Origin: Brachycybe producta
Lineage: Eukaryota; Arthropoda; Diplopoda; Playtdesmida; Andrognathidae
Reading direction: 5' to 3'
Length of the DNA stretch: 64,000 nt
NCBI GenBank assembly: GCA_036925085.1
Contig: JAUPFP010000208.1
Location: forward strand, 1-64,000
Under the pieces are notes generated by a model, which ran no database searches, had not been told where the DNA came from, and worked only from the letters and a program-made list of their open reading frames with translations. Below are positions 35,872 to 47,943 of this stretch, piece by piece. Position 1 is the first letter of the stretch; the number at the start of each line of letters is the position of its first letter. The translations under genes were made by a program, and so were the position numbers.

Positions 35872-36056
35872 ATAATTTTTTTTCTATTTTTTAAATGGGA
35901 ATCATATATTAATAACTGGCATGATAAAATTGAACACTTATTTTATATAAATAACTGAAAATGCACACAATAATAGTTAACTGTAATAAGTATTTTTTGA
36001 AGTGGAGAGTTAACTTATTTAGATCTTTCGAAAGTTGAACTTGTACATTTTGGGGT

Positions 36057-36174
36057 GTCAACGGCCATATCATGTTGAACACACTGGTTCTCATCCGATC
36101 ACCAAAGTTAAGCAACATTGGGCCCAGTCAGTACTCGGATGGGTGACTGCCTGGAAATACTGGGTGTTGTTGGC
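36057..36174 (+). rRNA. 5S rRNA copy 119
   Basis: C14T, T80C, G99A; class L with ATTAT before the T-run. Confidence 0.92.
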
Positions 36175-36361
36175 ATTATTTTTTTCTATTTTTTAAATAA
36201 TGGGAATCATATATTAATAACTGGCATGATAAAATTGACCACTTATTTTATATAAATAACTGTAAATGCACACAATAATAGTTAACTGTAATAAGTATTT
36301 TTTGAAGTGGAGAGTTAACTTATTTAGATCTTTCGAAAGTTGAACTTGTACATTTTGGGGT

Positions 36362-36479
36362 GTCAACGGATATACCATGTTGAACACACTGGTTCTCATC
36401 CGATCACCAAAGTTAAGCAACATTGGGCCCAGTCAGTACTTGGATGGGTGACTGCCTGGGAATACTGGGTGTTGTTGGT
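36362..36479 (+). rRNA. 5S rRNA copy 120
   Basis: C9A, C10T; class S. Confidence 0.93.
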
Positions 36480-36665
36480 GTATTTCTTTTCATTTTTTAA
36501 ATAATGGGAATCATCTATTAATAACTGGCATGATAAAATTGAACACTTATTTTATATAAATAACTGAAAATGCACACAATATTAGTTAACTGTAATAAGT
36601 ATTTTTTGAAGTGGAGAGTTAACTTATTTAGATCTTTCGAAAGTTGAACTTGTACATTTTGGGGT

Positions 36666-36783
36666 GTCAACGGCCATACCATGTTGAACACACTGGTTCT
36701 CATCCGATCACCAAAGTTAAGCAACATTGGGCCCAGTCAGTACTTGGATGGGTGACTGCCTGGGAATACTGGGTGTTGTTGGC
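36666..36783 (+). rRNA. 5S rRNA copy 121
   Basis: Exact consensus; class L. Confidence 0.96.
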
Positions 36784-36970
36784 ATAATTTTTTTCTATTT
36801 TTTAAATAATGGGAATCATATATTAATAACTGGCATGATAAAATTGAACACTTATTTTATATAAATAACTGAAAATGCACACAATAATAGTTAACTGTAA
36901 TAAGTATTTTTTGAAGTGGAGAGTTAACTTATTTAGATCTTTCGAAAGTTGAACTTGTACATTTTGGTGT

Positions 36971-37088
36971 GTCAATAGCCATACCATGTTGAACACACTG
37001 GTTCTCATCCGATCACCAACGTTAAGCAACATTGGGCCCAGTCAGTACTTGGATGGTTGACTGCCTGGGGATACTGGGTGTTGTTGGC
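36971..37088 (+). rRNA. 5S rRNA copy 122
   Basis: C6T, G7A, A50C, G87T, A100G; class L. Same gene as copy 111. Confidence 0.92.
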
Positions 37089-37275
37089 ATAATTTTTTTC
37101 TGTTTTTTAAATAATGGGAATCATATATTAATAACTGGCATGATAAAATTGAACACTTATTTTATATAAATAACTGAAAATGCAAACAATAATAGTTAAC
37201 TGTAATAAGTATTTTTTGAAGTGGAGAGTTAACTTATTTAGATCTTTCGAAAGTTGTACTTGTACATTTTGGGGT

Positions 37276-37393
37276 GTCAACGGCCATACCACGTTGAACA
37301 CACTGGTTCTCATCCGATCAACAAAGTTAAGCAACATTGGGCCCAGTCAGTTCTTGGATGGGTGACTGCCTGGGAATACTAGGTGTTGTTGGT
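37276..37393 (+). rRNA. 5S rRNA copy 123
   Basis: T17C, C46A, A77T, G106A; class S with T8. Confidence 0.91.
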
Positions 37394-37580
37394 GTATTTT
37401 TTTTCATTTTTTAAATAATGGGAATCATCTATTAATAACTGGCATAATAAAATTGAACCCTGATTTTATATAAATAACTGAAAATGCACACAATAATAGT
37501 TAACTGTAATAAGTATTTTTTTGAAGTGGAGAGTTAACTTATTTAGATCTTTCGAAAGTTGAACTTGTACATTTTGGGGT

Positions 37581-37698
37581 GTCAACGGCCATACCATGTT
37601 GAACACACTGGTTCTCATCCGATCACTAAAGTTAAGCAACATTGGGCCCAGTCAGTACTTGGATGGGTGACTGCCTCGGAATACTGGGTGTTGTTGGC
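37581..37698 (+). rRNA. 5S rRNA copy 124
   Basis: C47T, G97C; class L, T6. Confidence 0.92.
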
Positions 37699-37884
37699 AT
37701 AATTTTTTCTATTTTTTAAATATTGGGAATCATATATTAATAACTGGCATGATAAAATTGAACACTTATTTTATATAAATAACTGAAAATGCAAACAATA
37801 ATAGTTAACTGTAATAAGTATTTTTTGAAGTGGAGAGTTAACTTATTTAGATCTTTCGAAAGTTGAACTTGTACATTTTGGGGT

Positions 37885-38002
37885 GTCAACGGCCATACCA
37901 CGTTGAACACACTGGTTCTCCTCCGATCACCAAAGTTAAGCAACATTGGGCCCAGTCAGTTCTTGGATGGGTGACTGCCTGGGAATACTGGGTGTTGTTG
38001 GT
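37885..38002 (+). rRNA. 5S rRNA copy 125
   Basis: T17C, A37C, A77T; class S. Confidence 0.92.
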
Positions 38003-38188
38003 GTATTTCTTTTCATTTTTTAAATAATGGGAATCATCTATTAATAACTGGCATGATAAAATTGAACACTTATTTTATATAAATAACTGAAAATGCACAC
38101 AATAATAGTTAACTGTAATAAGTATTTTTTGAAGTGGAGAGTTAACTTATTTAGATCTTTCGAAAGTTGAACTTGTACATTTTGGGGT

Positions 38189-38306
38189 GTCAATAGCCAT
38201 ACCATTTTGAACACACTGGTTCTCATCCGATCACCAAAGTTAAACAACATTGGGCCCAGTCAGTACTTGGATGGTTGACTGCCTGGGAATACTGGGTGTT
38301 GTTGGC
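38189..38306 (+). rRNA. 5S rRNA copy 126
   Basis: C6T, G7A, G18T, G56A, G87T; class L. G56A changes the A box to TTAAACAAC. Confidence 0.9.
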
Positions 38307-38493
38307 ATAATTTTTTTCTATTTTTTAAATAATGGGAATCATATATTAATAACTGGCATGATAAAATTGACCACTTATTTTATATAAATAACTGAAAATG
38401 CACACAATAATAGTTAACTGTAATAAGTATTTTTTGAAGTGGAGAGTTAACTTATTTAGATCTTTCGAAAGTTGAACTTGTACATTTTGGGGT

Positions 38494-38611
38494 GTCAACG
38501 GCCATACCATGTTGAACACACTGGTTCTCATCCGATCACCAAAATTAAGCAACATTGGGCCCAGTCAGTACTCGGATGGGTGACTGCCTGGGAATACTGG
38601 GTGTTGTTGGC
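38494..38611 (+). rRNA. 5S rRNA copy 127
   Basis: G51A, T80C; class L. Confidence 0.93.
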
Positions 38612-38798
38612 ATAATTTTTTTCTATTTTTTAAATAATGGGAATCATATATTAATAACTGGCATGATAAAATTGAACACTTATTTTATATAAATAACTGA
38701 AAATGCACACAATTGTAGTTAACTGTAATAAGTATTTTTTGAAGTGGAGAGTTAACTTATTTAGATCTTTCGAAAGTTGAACTTGTACATTTCGGGGT

Positions 38799-38916
38799 GT
38801 CAACGGCCATACCATGTTGAACACACTGGTTCTCATCTGATCACCAAAGTTAAGCAACATTGGGCCTAGGCAGTACTTGAATGGGTGACTGCCTGGGAAT
38901 ACTGGGTGTTGTTGGC
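38799..38916 (+). rRNA. 5S rRNA copy 128
   Basis: C40T, C69T, T72G, G82A; class L. Confidence 0.92.
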
Positions 38917-39104
38917 ATAATTTTTTTCTATTTTTTAAATAATGGGAATCATATATTAATAACTGGCATGATAAAATTGAACAATTATTTTATATAAATA
39001 ACTGAAAATGCACACAATAATAGTTAACTGTAATAAGTATTTTTTTGAAGTGGAGAGTTAACTTATTTAGATCTTTCGAAAGTTGAACTTTTACATTTTG
39101 GGTT

Positions 39105-39222
39105 GTCAACGGCTATACCATGTTGAACACACTGGTTCTCATTCGATCACCAAAGTGAAGCAACATTGGGTGCAGTCAGTACTTGGATGGGTGACTGCCT
39201 GGGAATACTGGGTGTTGTTGGC
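39105..39222 (+). rRNA. 5S rRNA copy 129
   Basis: C10T, C39T, T53G, C67T, C68G; class L; upstream CTTTTACATT. Confidence 0.88.
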
Positions 39223-39407
39223 ATAATTTTTTTTCTATTTTTTAAATGGGAATCATATATTAATAACTGGCATGATAAAATTGAACACTTATTTTATATA
39301 AATAACTGAAAATGCACACAATAATAGTTAACTGTAATAAGTATTTTTTGAAGTGGAGAGTTAACTTATTTAGATCTTTCGAAAGTTGTACTTGTACATT
39401 TTGGGGT

Positions 39408-39525
39408 GTCAACGGCCATACCACGTTGAACACACTGGTTCTCATCCGATCAACAAAGTTAAGCAACATTGGGCCCAGTCAGTTCTTGGATGGGTGACTG
39501 CCTGGGAATACTAGGTGTTGTTGGT
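39408..39525 (+). rRNA. 5S rRNA copy 130
   Basis: T17C, C46A, A77T, G106A; class S with T8. Confidence 0.91.
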
Positions 39526-39712
39526 GTATTTTTTTTCATTTTTTAAATAATGGGAATCATCTATTAATAACTGGCATAATAAAATTGAACCCTGATTTTA
39601 TATAAATAACTGAAAATGCACACAATAATAGTTAACTGTAATAAGTATTTTTTTGAAGTGGAGAGTTAACTTATTTAGATCTTTCGAAAGTTGAACTTGT
39701 ACATTTTGGGGT

Positions 39713-39830
39713 GTCAACGGCCATACCATGTTGAACACACTGGTTCTCATCCGATCACTAAAGTTAAGCAACATTGGGCCCAGTCAGTACTTGGATGGGT
39801 GACTGCCTCGGAATACTGGGTGTTGTTGGC
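39713..39830 (+). rRNA. 5S rRNA copy 131
   Basis: C47T, G97C; class L, T6. Confidence 0.92.
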
Positions 39831-40016
39831 ATAATTTTTTCTATTTTTTAAATATTGGGAATCATATATTAATAACTGGCATGATAAAATTGAACACTTA
39901 TTTTATATAAATAACTGAAAATGCAAACAATAATAGTTAACTGTAATAAGTATTTTTTGAAGTGGAGAGTTAACTTATTTAGATCTTTCGAAAGTTGAAC
40001 TTGTACATTTTGGGGT

Positions 40017-40134
40017 GTCAACGGCCATACCACGTTGAACACACTGGTTCTCATCCGATCACCAAAGTTAAGCAACATTGGGCCCAGTCAGTTCTTGGAT
40101 GGGTGACTGCCTGGGAATACTGGGTGTTGTTGGT
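40017..40134 (+). rRNA. 5S rRNA copy 132
   Basis: T17C, A77T; class S. Confidence 0.93.
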
Positions 40135-40320
40135 GTATTTCTTTTCATTTTTTAAATAATGGGAATCATCTATTAATAACTGGCATGATAAAATTGAACA
40201 CTTATTTTATATAAATAACTGAAAATGCACACAATAATAGTTAACTGTAATAAGTATTTTTTGAAGTGGAGAGTTAACTTATTTAGATCTTTCGAAAGTT
40301 GAACTTGTACATTTTGGGGT

Positions 40321-40438
40321 GTCAATAGCCATACCATTTTGAACACACTGGTTCTCATCCGATCACCAAAGTTAAACAACATTGGGCCCAGTCAGTACTT
40401 GGATGGTTGACTGCCTGGGAATACTGGGTGTTGTTGGC
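40321..40438 (+). rRNA. 5S rRNA copy 133
   Basis: C6T, G7A, G18T, G56A, G87T; class L. Confidence 0.9.
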
Positions 40439-40625
40439 ATAATTTTTTTCTATTTTTTAAATAATGGGAATCATATATTAATAACTGGCATGATAAAATT
40501 GACCACTTATTTTATATAAATAACTGAAAATGCACACAATAATAGTTAACTGTAATAAGTATTTTTTGAAGTGGAGAGTTAACTTATTTAGATCTTTCGA
40601 AAGTTGAACTTGTACATTTTGGGGT

Positions 40626-40743
40626 GTCAACGGCCATACCATGTTGAACACACTGGTTCTCATCCGATCACCAAAATTAAGCAACATTGGGCCCAGTCAG
40701 TACTCGGATGGGTGACTGCCTGGGAATACTGGGTGTTGTTGGC
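40626..40743 (+). rRNA. 5S rRNA copy 134
   Basis: G51A, T80C; class L. Confidence 0.93.
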
Positions 40744-40930
40744 ATAATTTTTTTCTATTTTTTAAATAATGGGAATCATATATTAATAACTGGCATGATA
40801 AAATTGAACACTTATTTTATATAAATAACTGAAAATGCACACAATTGTAGTTAACTGTAATAAGTATTTTTTGAAGTGGAGAGTTAACTTATTTAGATCT
40901 TTCGAAAGTTGAACTTGTACATTTCGGGGT

Positions 40931-41048
40931 GTCAACGGCCATACCATGTTGAACACACTGGTTCTCATCTGATCACCAAAGTTAAGCAACATTGGGCCTA
41001 GGCAGTACTTGAATGGGTGACTGCCTGGGAATACTGGGTGTTGTTGGC
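40931..41048 (+). rRNA. 5S rRNA copy 135
   Basis: C40T, C69T, T72G, G82A; class L. Confidence 0.92.
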
Positions 41049-41236
41049 ATAATTTTTTTCTATTTTTTAAATAATGGGAATCATATATTAATAACTGGCA
41101 TGATAAAATTGAACAATTATTTTATATAAATAACTGAAAATGCACACAATAATAGTTAACTGTAATAAGTATTTTTTTGAAGTGGAGAGTTAACTTATTT
41201 AGATCTTTCGAAAGTTGAACTTTTACATTTTGGGTT

Positions 41237-41354
41237 GTCAACGGCTATACCATGTTGAACACACTGGTTCTCATTCGATCACCAAAGTGAAGCAACATTG
41301 GGTGCAGTCAGTACTTGGATGGGTGACTGCCTGGAAATACTGGGTGTTGTTGGC
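41237..41354 (+). rRNA. 5S rRNA copy 136
   Basis: C10T, C39T, T53G, C67T, C68G, G99A; class L. Confidence 0.88.
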
Positions 41355-41539
41355 ATAATTTTTTTTCTATTTTTTAAATGGGAATCATATATTAATAACT
41401 GGCATGATAAAATTGAACACTTATTTTATATAAATAACTGAAAATGCACACAATAATAGTTAACTGTAATAAGTATTTTTTGAAGTGGAGAGTTAACTTA
41501 TTTAGATCTTTCGAAAGTTGAACTTGTACATTTTGGGGT

Positions 41540-41657
41540 GTCAACGGCCATACCATGTTGAACACACTGGTTCTCATCCGATCACCAAAGTTAAGCAACA
41601 TTGGACCCAGTCAGTACTTGGATGGGTGACTGCCTGGGAATACTTGGTGTTGTTGGC
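41540..41657 (+). rRNA. 5S rRNA copy 137
   Basis: G66A, G106T; class L. Same gene as copy 105. Confidence 0.92.
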
Positions 41658-41843
41658 ATATTTTTTTTCTATTTTCTAAATAATGGGAATCATATATTAA
41701 TAACTGGCATGATAAAATTGAACACTTATTTTATATAAATAACTGAAAATGCACACAATAATAGTTAACTGTAATAAGTATTTTTTGAAGTGGAGAGTTA
41801 ACTTATTAGATCTTTCGAAAGTTGAACTTGTACATTTTGGGGT

Positions 41844-41961
41844 GTCAATAGCCATACCATTTTGAACACACTGGTTCTCATCCGATCACCAAAGTTAAGC
41901 AACATTGGGCCCAGTCAGTACTTGGATGGTTGACTGCCTGGGAATACTGGGTGTTGTTGGC
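41844..41961 (+). rRNA. 5S rRNA copy 138
   Basis: C6T, G7A, G18T, G87T; class L; upstream CTTATTAGATC. Confidence 0.91.
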
Positions 41962-42148
41962 ATAATTTTTTTCTATTTTTTAAATAATGGGAATCATATA
42001 TTAATAACTGGCATGATAAAATTGACCACTTATTTTATATAAATAACTGAAAATGCACACAATAATAGTTAACTGTAATAAGTATTTTTTGAAGTGGAGA
42101 GTTAACTTATTTAGATCTTTCGAAAGTTGAACTTGTACATTTTGGAGT

Positions 42149-42266
42149 GTCAACGGCCATATCATGTTGAACACACTGGTTCTCATCCGATCACCAAAGT
42201 TAAGCAACATTGGGCCCAGTCAGTACTCGGATGGGTGACTGCCTGGGAATACTGGGTGTTGTTGGC
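42149..42266 (+). rRNA. 5S rRNA copy 139
   Basis: C14T, T80C; class L. Confidence 0.93.
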
Positions 42267-42453
42267 ATAATTTTTTTCTATTTTTTAAATAATGGGAATC
42301 ATATATTAATAACTGGCATGATAAAATTGAACACTTATTTTATATAAATAACTGAAAATGCACACAATAGTAGTTAACTGTAATAAGTATTTTTTGAAGT
42401 GGAGAGTTAACTTATTTAGATCTTTCGAAAGTTGAACTTGTACATTTCGGGGT

Positions 42454-42571
42454 GTCAACGGCCATACCATGTTGAACACACTGGTTCTCATCCGATCACC
42501 AAAGTTAAGCAACATTGGGCCCAGTCAGTACTTGGATGGGTGACTGCCTGGGAATACTGGGTGTTGTTGGT
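42454..42571 (+). rRNA. 5S rRNA copy 140
   Basis: Exact consensus; class S; ATTTCGGGGT flank. Confidence 0.96.
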
Positions 42572-42758
42572 GTATTTCTTTTCATTTTTTAAATAATGGG
42601 AATCATCTATTAATAACTGGCATGATAAAATTGAACACTTATTTTATATAAATAACTGAAAATGCACACAATAATAGTTAATTGTAATAAGTATTTTTTT
42701 GAAGTGGAGAGTTAACTTATTTAGATCTTTCGAAAGTTGAACTTGTACATTTTGGGGT

Positions 42759-42876
42759 GTCAACGGCCATACCATGTTGAACACACTGGTTCTCATCTGA
42801 TCACCAAAGTTAAGCAACATTGGGCCTAGGCAGTACTTGAATGGGTGACTGCCTGGGAATACTTGGTGTTGTTGGC
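42759..42876 (+). rRNA. 5S rRNA copy 141 (hybrid)
   Basis: C40T, C69T, T72G, G82A followed by G106T and the TATTTTCTAAAT spacer of copy 137. The exchange point is between nt 83 and 105. Confidence 0.91.
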
Positions 42877-43062
42877 ATAATTTTTTTCTATTTTCTAAAT
42901 AATGGGAATCATATATTAATAACTGGCATGATAAAATTGAACACTTATTTTATATAAATAACTGAAAATGCACACAATAATAGTTAACTGTAATAAGTAT
43001 TTTTTGAAGTGGAGAGTTAACTTATTAGATCTTTCGAAAGTTGAACTTGTACATTTTGGGGT

Positions 43063-43180
43063 GTCAATAGCCATACCATTTTGAACACACTGGTTCTCAT
43101 CCGATCACCAAAGTTAAGCAACATTGGGCCCAGTCAGTACTTGGATGGTTGACTGCCTGGGAATACTGGGTGTTGTTGGC
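43063..43180 (+). rRNA. 5S rRNA copy 142
   Basis: C6T, G7A, G18T, G87T; class L. Confidence 0.91.
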
Positions 43181-43367
43181 ATAATTTTTTTCTATTTTTT
43201 AAATAATGGGAATCATATATTAATAACTGGCATGATAAAATTGACCACTTATTTTATATAAATAACTGAAAATGCACACAATAATAGTTAACTGTAATAA
43301 GTATTTTTTGAAGTGGAGAGTTAACTTATTTAGATCTTTCGAAAGTTGAACTTGTACATTTTGGGGT

Positions 43368-43485
43368 GTCAACGGCCATATCATGTTGAACACACTGGTT
43401 CTCATCCGATCACCAAAGTTAAGCAACATTGGGCCCAGTCAGTACTCGGAAGGGTGACTGCCTGGGAATACTGGGTGTTGTTGGC
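43368..43485 (+). rRNA. 5S rRNA copy 143
   Basis: C14T, T80C, T84A; class L. Confidence 0.92.
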
Positions 43486-43673
43486 ATAATTTTTTTCTAT
43501 TTTTTAAATAATGGGAATCATATATTAATAACTGGCATGATAAATTTGAACACTTATTTTATATAAATAACTGAAAATGCACACAATAGTAGTTAACTGT
43601 AATAAGTATTTTTTTGAAGTGGAGAGTTAACTTATTTAGATCTTTCGAAAGTTGAACTTGTACATTTTGGGGT

Positions 43674-43791
43674 GTCAACGGCCATACCATGTTGAACACA
43701 CTGGTTCTCATCTGATCACCAAAGTTAAGCAACATTGGGCCTAGGCAGTACTTGAATGGGTGACTGCCTGGGAATACTGGGTGTTGTTGGC
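43674..43791 (+). rRNA. 5S rRNA copy 144
   Basis: C40T, C69T, T72G, G82A; class L. Confidence 0.92.
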
Positions 43792-43980
43792 ATAATTTTT
43801 TTCTATTTTTTTAAATAATGGGAATCATATATTAATAACTGGCATGATAAAATTGAACACTTATTTTATATAAATAACTGAAAATGCACACAATAATAGT
43901 TAACTGTAATAAGTATTTTTTTGAAGTGGAGAGTTAACTTATTTAGATCTTTCGAAAGTTGAACTTGTACATTTTGGGGT

Positions 43981-44099
43981 GTCAATGGACATACCATGTT
44001 GAACGCACTGGTTCTCATCCGATCACCAAAGTTAAGCAACATTGGGGCCCTGTCAGTACTTGGATGGGTGACTGCCTGGGAATACTGGGTGTTGTTGGT
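43981..44099 (+). rRNA. 5S rRNA copy 145 (119 nt)
   Basis: C6T, C9A, A25G, extra G in the nt 64-66 run, A70T; class S. A70T loses the pair with T105. Confidence 0.87.
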
Positions 44100-44285
44100 G
44101 TATTTCTTTTCATTTTTTAAATAATGGGAATCATCTATTAATAACTGGCATGATAAAATTGAACACTTATTTTATATAAATAACTGAAAATGCACACAAT
44201 AATAGTTTACTGTAATAAGTATTTTTTGTAGTGGAGAGTTAACTTATTTAGATCTTTCGAAAGTTGAACTTGTACATTTTGGGGT

Positions 44286-44403
44286 GTCAACGGCCATACC
44301 ATGTTGAACACACTGGTTCTCATCCGATCACCAAAGTTAAGCAACATTGGGCCCAGTCAGTACTTGGATGGGGGACTGCCTGGGAATACTGTGTGTTGTT
44401 GGT
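44286..44403 (+). rRNA. 5S rRNA copy 146
   Basis: T88G, G107T; class S. Confidence 0.92.
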
Positions 44404-44589
44404 GTATTTCTTTTCATTTTTTAAATAATGGGAATCATCTATTAATAACTGGCATGATAAAATTGAACACTTATTTTATATAAATAACTGAAAATGCACA
44501 CAATAATAGTTAACTGTAATAAGTATTTTTTGAAGTGGAGAGTTAACTTATTTAGATCTTTCGAAAGTTGAACTTGTACATTTTGGGGT

Positions 44590-44707
44590 GTCAACGGCCA
44601 TACCATGTTGAACACACTGGTTCTCATCCGATCACCAAAGTTAAGCAACATTGGACCCAGTCAGTACTTGGATGGGTGACTGCCTGGGAATACTTGGTGT
44701 TGTTGGC
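44590..44707 (+). rRNA. 5S rRNA copy 147
   Basis: G66A, G106T; class L. Confidence 0.92.
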
Positions 44708-44893
44708 ATAATTTTTTTCTATTTTCTAAATAATGGGAATCATATATTAATAACTGGCATGATAAAATTGAACACTTATTTTATATAAATAACTGAAAAT
44801 GCACACAATAATAGTTAACTGTAATAAGTATTTTTTGAAGTGGAGAGTTAACTTATTAGATCTTTCGAAAGTTGAACTTGTACATTTTGGGGT

Positions 44894-45011
44894 GTCAATA
44901 GCCATACCATTTTGAACACACAGGTTCTCATCCGATCACCAAAGTTAAGCAACATTGGGCCCAGTCAGTACTTGGATGGTTGACTGCCTGGGAATACTGG
45001 GTGTTGTTGGC
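44894..45011 (+). rRNA. 5S rRNA copy 148
   Basis: C6T, G7A, G18T, T29A, G87T; class L with ATAAC then T6. Confidence 0.9.
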
Positions 45012-45198
45012 ATAACTTTTTTCTATTTTTTAAATAATGGGAATCATATATTAATAACTGGCATGATAAAATTGACCACTTATTTTATATAAATAACTGA
45101 AAATGCACACAATAATAGTTAACTGTAATAAGTATTTTTTGAAGTGGAGAGTTAACTTATTTAGATCTTTCGAAAGTTGAACTTGTACATTTTGGGGT

Positions 45199-45316
45199 GT
45201 CAACGGCCATATCATGTTGAACACACTGGTTCTCATCCGATCACCAAAGTTAAGCAACATTGGGCCCAGTCAGTACTCGGATGGGTGACTGCCTGGGAAT
45301 ACTGGGTGTTGTTGGC
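45199..45316 (+). rRNA. 5S rRNA copy 149
   Basis: C14T, T80C; class L. Confidence 0.93.
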
Positions 45317-45503
45317 ATAATTTTTTTCTATTTTTTAAATAATGGGAATCATATATTAATAACTGGCATGATAAAATTGAACACTTATTTTATATAAATA
45401 ACTGAAAATGCACACAATAGTAGTTAACTGTAATAAGTATTTTTTGAAGTGGAGAGTTAACTTATTTAGATCTTTCGAAAGTTGAACTTGTACATTTCGG
45501 GGT

Positions 45504-45621
45504 GTCAACGGCCATACCATGTTGAACACACTGGTTCTCATCCGATCACCAAAGTTAAGCAACATTGGGCCCAGTCGGTACTTGGATGGGTGACTGCCTG
45601 GGAATACTGGGTGTTGTTGGT
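45504..45621 (+). rRNA. 5S rRNA copy 150
   Basis: A74G; class S. Confidence 0.94.
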
Positions 45622-45808
45622 GTATTTCTTTTCATTTTTTAAATAATGGGAATCATCTATTAATAACTGGCATGATAAAATTGAACACTTATTTTATATA
45701 AATAACTGAAAATGCACACAATAATAGTTAACTGTAATAAGTATTTTTTTGAAGTGGAGAGTTAACTTATTTAGATCTTTCGAAAGTTGAACTTGTACAT
45801 TTTGGGGT

Positions 45809-45926
45809 GTCAATAGCCATACCATTTTGAACACACTGGTTCTCATCCGATCACCAAAGTTAAGCAACATTGGGCCCAGTCAGTACTTGGATGGTTGACT
45901 GCCTGGGAATACTGGGTGTTGTTGGC
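45809..45926 (+). rRNA. 5S rRNA copy 151
   Basis: C6T, G7A, G18T, G87T; class L. Confidence 0.91.
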
Positions 45927-46113
45927 ATACTTTTTTTCTATTTTTTAAATAATGGGAATCATATATTAATAACTGGCATGATAAAATTGACCACTTATTT
46001 TATATAAATAACTGAAAATGCACACAATAATAGTTAACTGTAATAAGTATTTTTTGAAGTGGAGAGTTAACTTATTTAGATCTTTCGAAAGTTGAACTTG
46101 TACATTTTGGGGT

Positions 46114-46231
46114 GTCAACGGCCATATCATGTTGAACACACTGGTTCTCATCCGATCACCAAAGTTAAGCAACATTGGGCCCAGTCAGTACTCGGAAGGG
46201 TGACTGCCTGGGAATACTGGGTGTTGTTGGC
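46114..46231 (+). rRNA. 5S rRNA copy 152
   Basis: C14T, T80C, T84A; class L. Confidence 0.92.
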
Positions 46232-46418
46232 ATAATTTTTTTCTATTTTTTAAATAATGGGAATCATATATTAATAACTGGCATGATAAAATTGAACACT
46301 TATTTTATATAAATAACTGAAAATGCACACAATAGTAGTTAACTGTAATAAGTATTTTTTGAAGTGGAGAGTTAACTTATTTAGATCTTTCGAAAGTTGA
46401 ACTTGTACATTTCGGGGT

Positions 46419-46536
46419 GTCAACGGCCATACCATGTTGAACACACTGGTTCTCATCCGATCACCAAAGTTAAGCAACATTGGGCCCAGTCAGTACTTGG
46501 ATGGGTGACTGCCTTGGAATACTGGGTGTTGTTGGT
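46419..46536 (+). rRNA. 5S rRNA copy 153
   Basis: G97T; class S end but L-type ATATATTAA further on, a spacer hybrid. Confidence 0.93.
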
Positions 46537-46723
46537 GTATTTCTTTTCATTTTTTAAATAATGGGAATCATATATTAATAACTGGCATGATAAAATTGAA
46601 CACTTATTTTATATAAATAACTGAAAATGCACACAATAATAGTTAACTGTAATAAGTATTTTTTTGAAGTGGAGAGTTAACTTATTTAGATCTTTCGAAA
46701 GTTGAACTTGTACATTTTGGGGT

Positions 46724-46841
46724 GTCAACGGCCATACCATGTTGAACACACTGGTTCTCATCTGATCACCAAAGTTAAGCAACATTGGGCCTAGGCAGTA
46801 CTTGAATGGGTGACTGCCTGGGAATACTGGGTGTTGTTGGC
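46724..46841 (+). rRNA. 5S rRNA copy 154
   Basis: C40T, C69T, T72G, G82A; class L. Confidence 0.92.
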
Positions 46842-47030
46842 ATAATTTTTTTCTATTTTTTTAAATAATGGGAATCATATATTAATAACTGGCATGATAA
46901 AATTGAACACTTATTTTATATAAATAACTGAAAATGCACACAATAATAGTTAACTGTAATAAGTATTTTTTTGAAGTGGAGAGTTAACTTATTTAGATCT
47001 TTCGAAAGTTGAACTTGTACATTTTGGGGT

Positions 47031-47149
47031 GTCAATGGACATACCATGTTGAACGCACTGGTTCTCATCCGATCACCAAAGTTAAGCAACATTGGGGCCC
47101 AGTCAGTACTTGGATGGGTGACTGCCTGGGAATACTGGGTGTTGTTGGT
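47031..47149 (+). rRNA. 5S rRNA copy 155 (119 nt)
   Basis: C6T, C9A, A25G, extra G in the nt 64-66 run; class S. Confidence 0.88.
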
Positions 47150-47335
47150 GTATTTCTTTTCATTTTTTAAATAATGGGAATCATCTATTAATAACTGGCA
47201 TGATAAAATTGAACACTTATTTTATATAAATAACTGAAAATGCACACAATAATAGTTTACTGTAATAAGTATTTTTTGTAGTGGAGAGTTAACTTATTTA
47301 GATCTTTCGAAAGTTGAACTTGTACATTTTGGGGT

Positions 47336-47453
47336 GTCAACGGCCATACCATGTTGAACACACTGGTTCTCATCCGATCACCAAAGTTAAGCAACATTGG
47401 GCCCAGTCAGTACTTGGATGGGGGACTGCCTGGGAATACTGTGTGTTGTTGGT
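47336..47453 (+). rRNA. 5S rRNA copy 156
   Basis: T88G, G107T; class S. Confidence 0.92.
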
Positions 47454-47639
47454 GTATTTCTTTTCATTTTTTAAATAATGGGAATCATCTATTAATAACT
47501 GGCATGATAAAATTGAACACTTATTTTATATAAATAACTGAAAATGCACACAATAATAGTTAACTGTAATAAGTATTTTTTGAAGTGGAGAGTTAACTTA
47601 TTTAGATCTTTCGAAAGTTGAACTTGTACATTTTGGGGT

Positions 47640-47757
47640 GTCAACGGCCATACCATGTTGAACACATTGATTCTCATCCAATCACCAATGTTAAGCAACA
47701 TTGGGCCCAGTCAGTACTTGGATGGGTGACTGCCTGGGAATACTGGGTGTTGTTGGT
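47640..47757 (+). rRNA. 5S rRNA copy 157
   Basis: C28T, G31A, G41A, A50T; class S. Confidence 0.91.
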
Positions 47758-47943
47758 GTATTTCTTTTCATTTATTAAATAATGGGAATCATCTATTACT
47801 AACTGGCATGATAAAATTGAACACTTATTTTATATAAATAACTGAAAATGCACACAATAATAGTTAACTGTAATAAGTATTTTTTGAAGTGGAGAGTTAA
47901 CTTATTTAGATCTTTCGAAAGTTGAACTTGTACATTTTGGGGT

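Larger units (their letters stand above)
33916..36056 (+). repeat. 7-unit higher-order block, first copy (5S copies 112-118)
   Basis: Order of types: C46A+G106A; C47T+G97C; T17C+A77T; G18T type; G51A+T80C; C40T+C69T+T72G+G82A; C10T+C39T+T53G. It recurs at 37276 and 39408. This copy is longer because copy 114 is disrupted. Confidence 0.9.
37276..41539 (+). repeat. 7-unit higher-order block, second and third copies in tandem (5S copies 123-129, 130-136)
   Basis: Two adjacent blocks with a period of exactly 2132 bp and the same seven types in the same order as 33916-36056. G56A in the G18T-type unit is shared only by these two blocks, so they are the more recent duplication. Confidence 0.92.
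41540..47639 (+). repeat. Higher-order repeat: two 10-unit blocks (copies 137-146, 147-156)
   Basis: Both start with G66A+G106T, then G18T, C14T+T80C and a TTTCGG-flanked S unit, and end with C40T+C69T+T72G+G82A, the 119-nt C9A+A25G unit and T88G+G107T. The period is 3050 bp (41540, 44590, 47640). The blocks differ by hybrid unit 141 in the first and unit 153 in the second. Confidence 0.88.
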
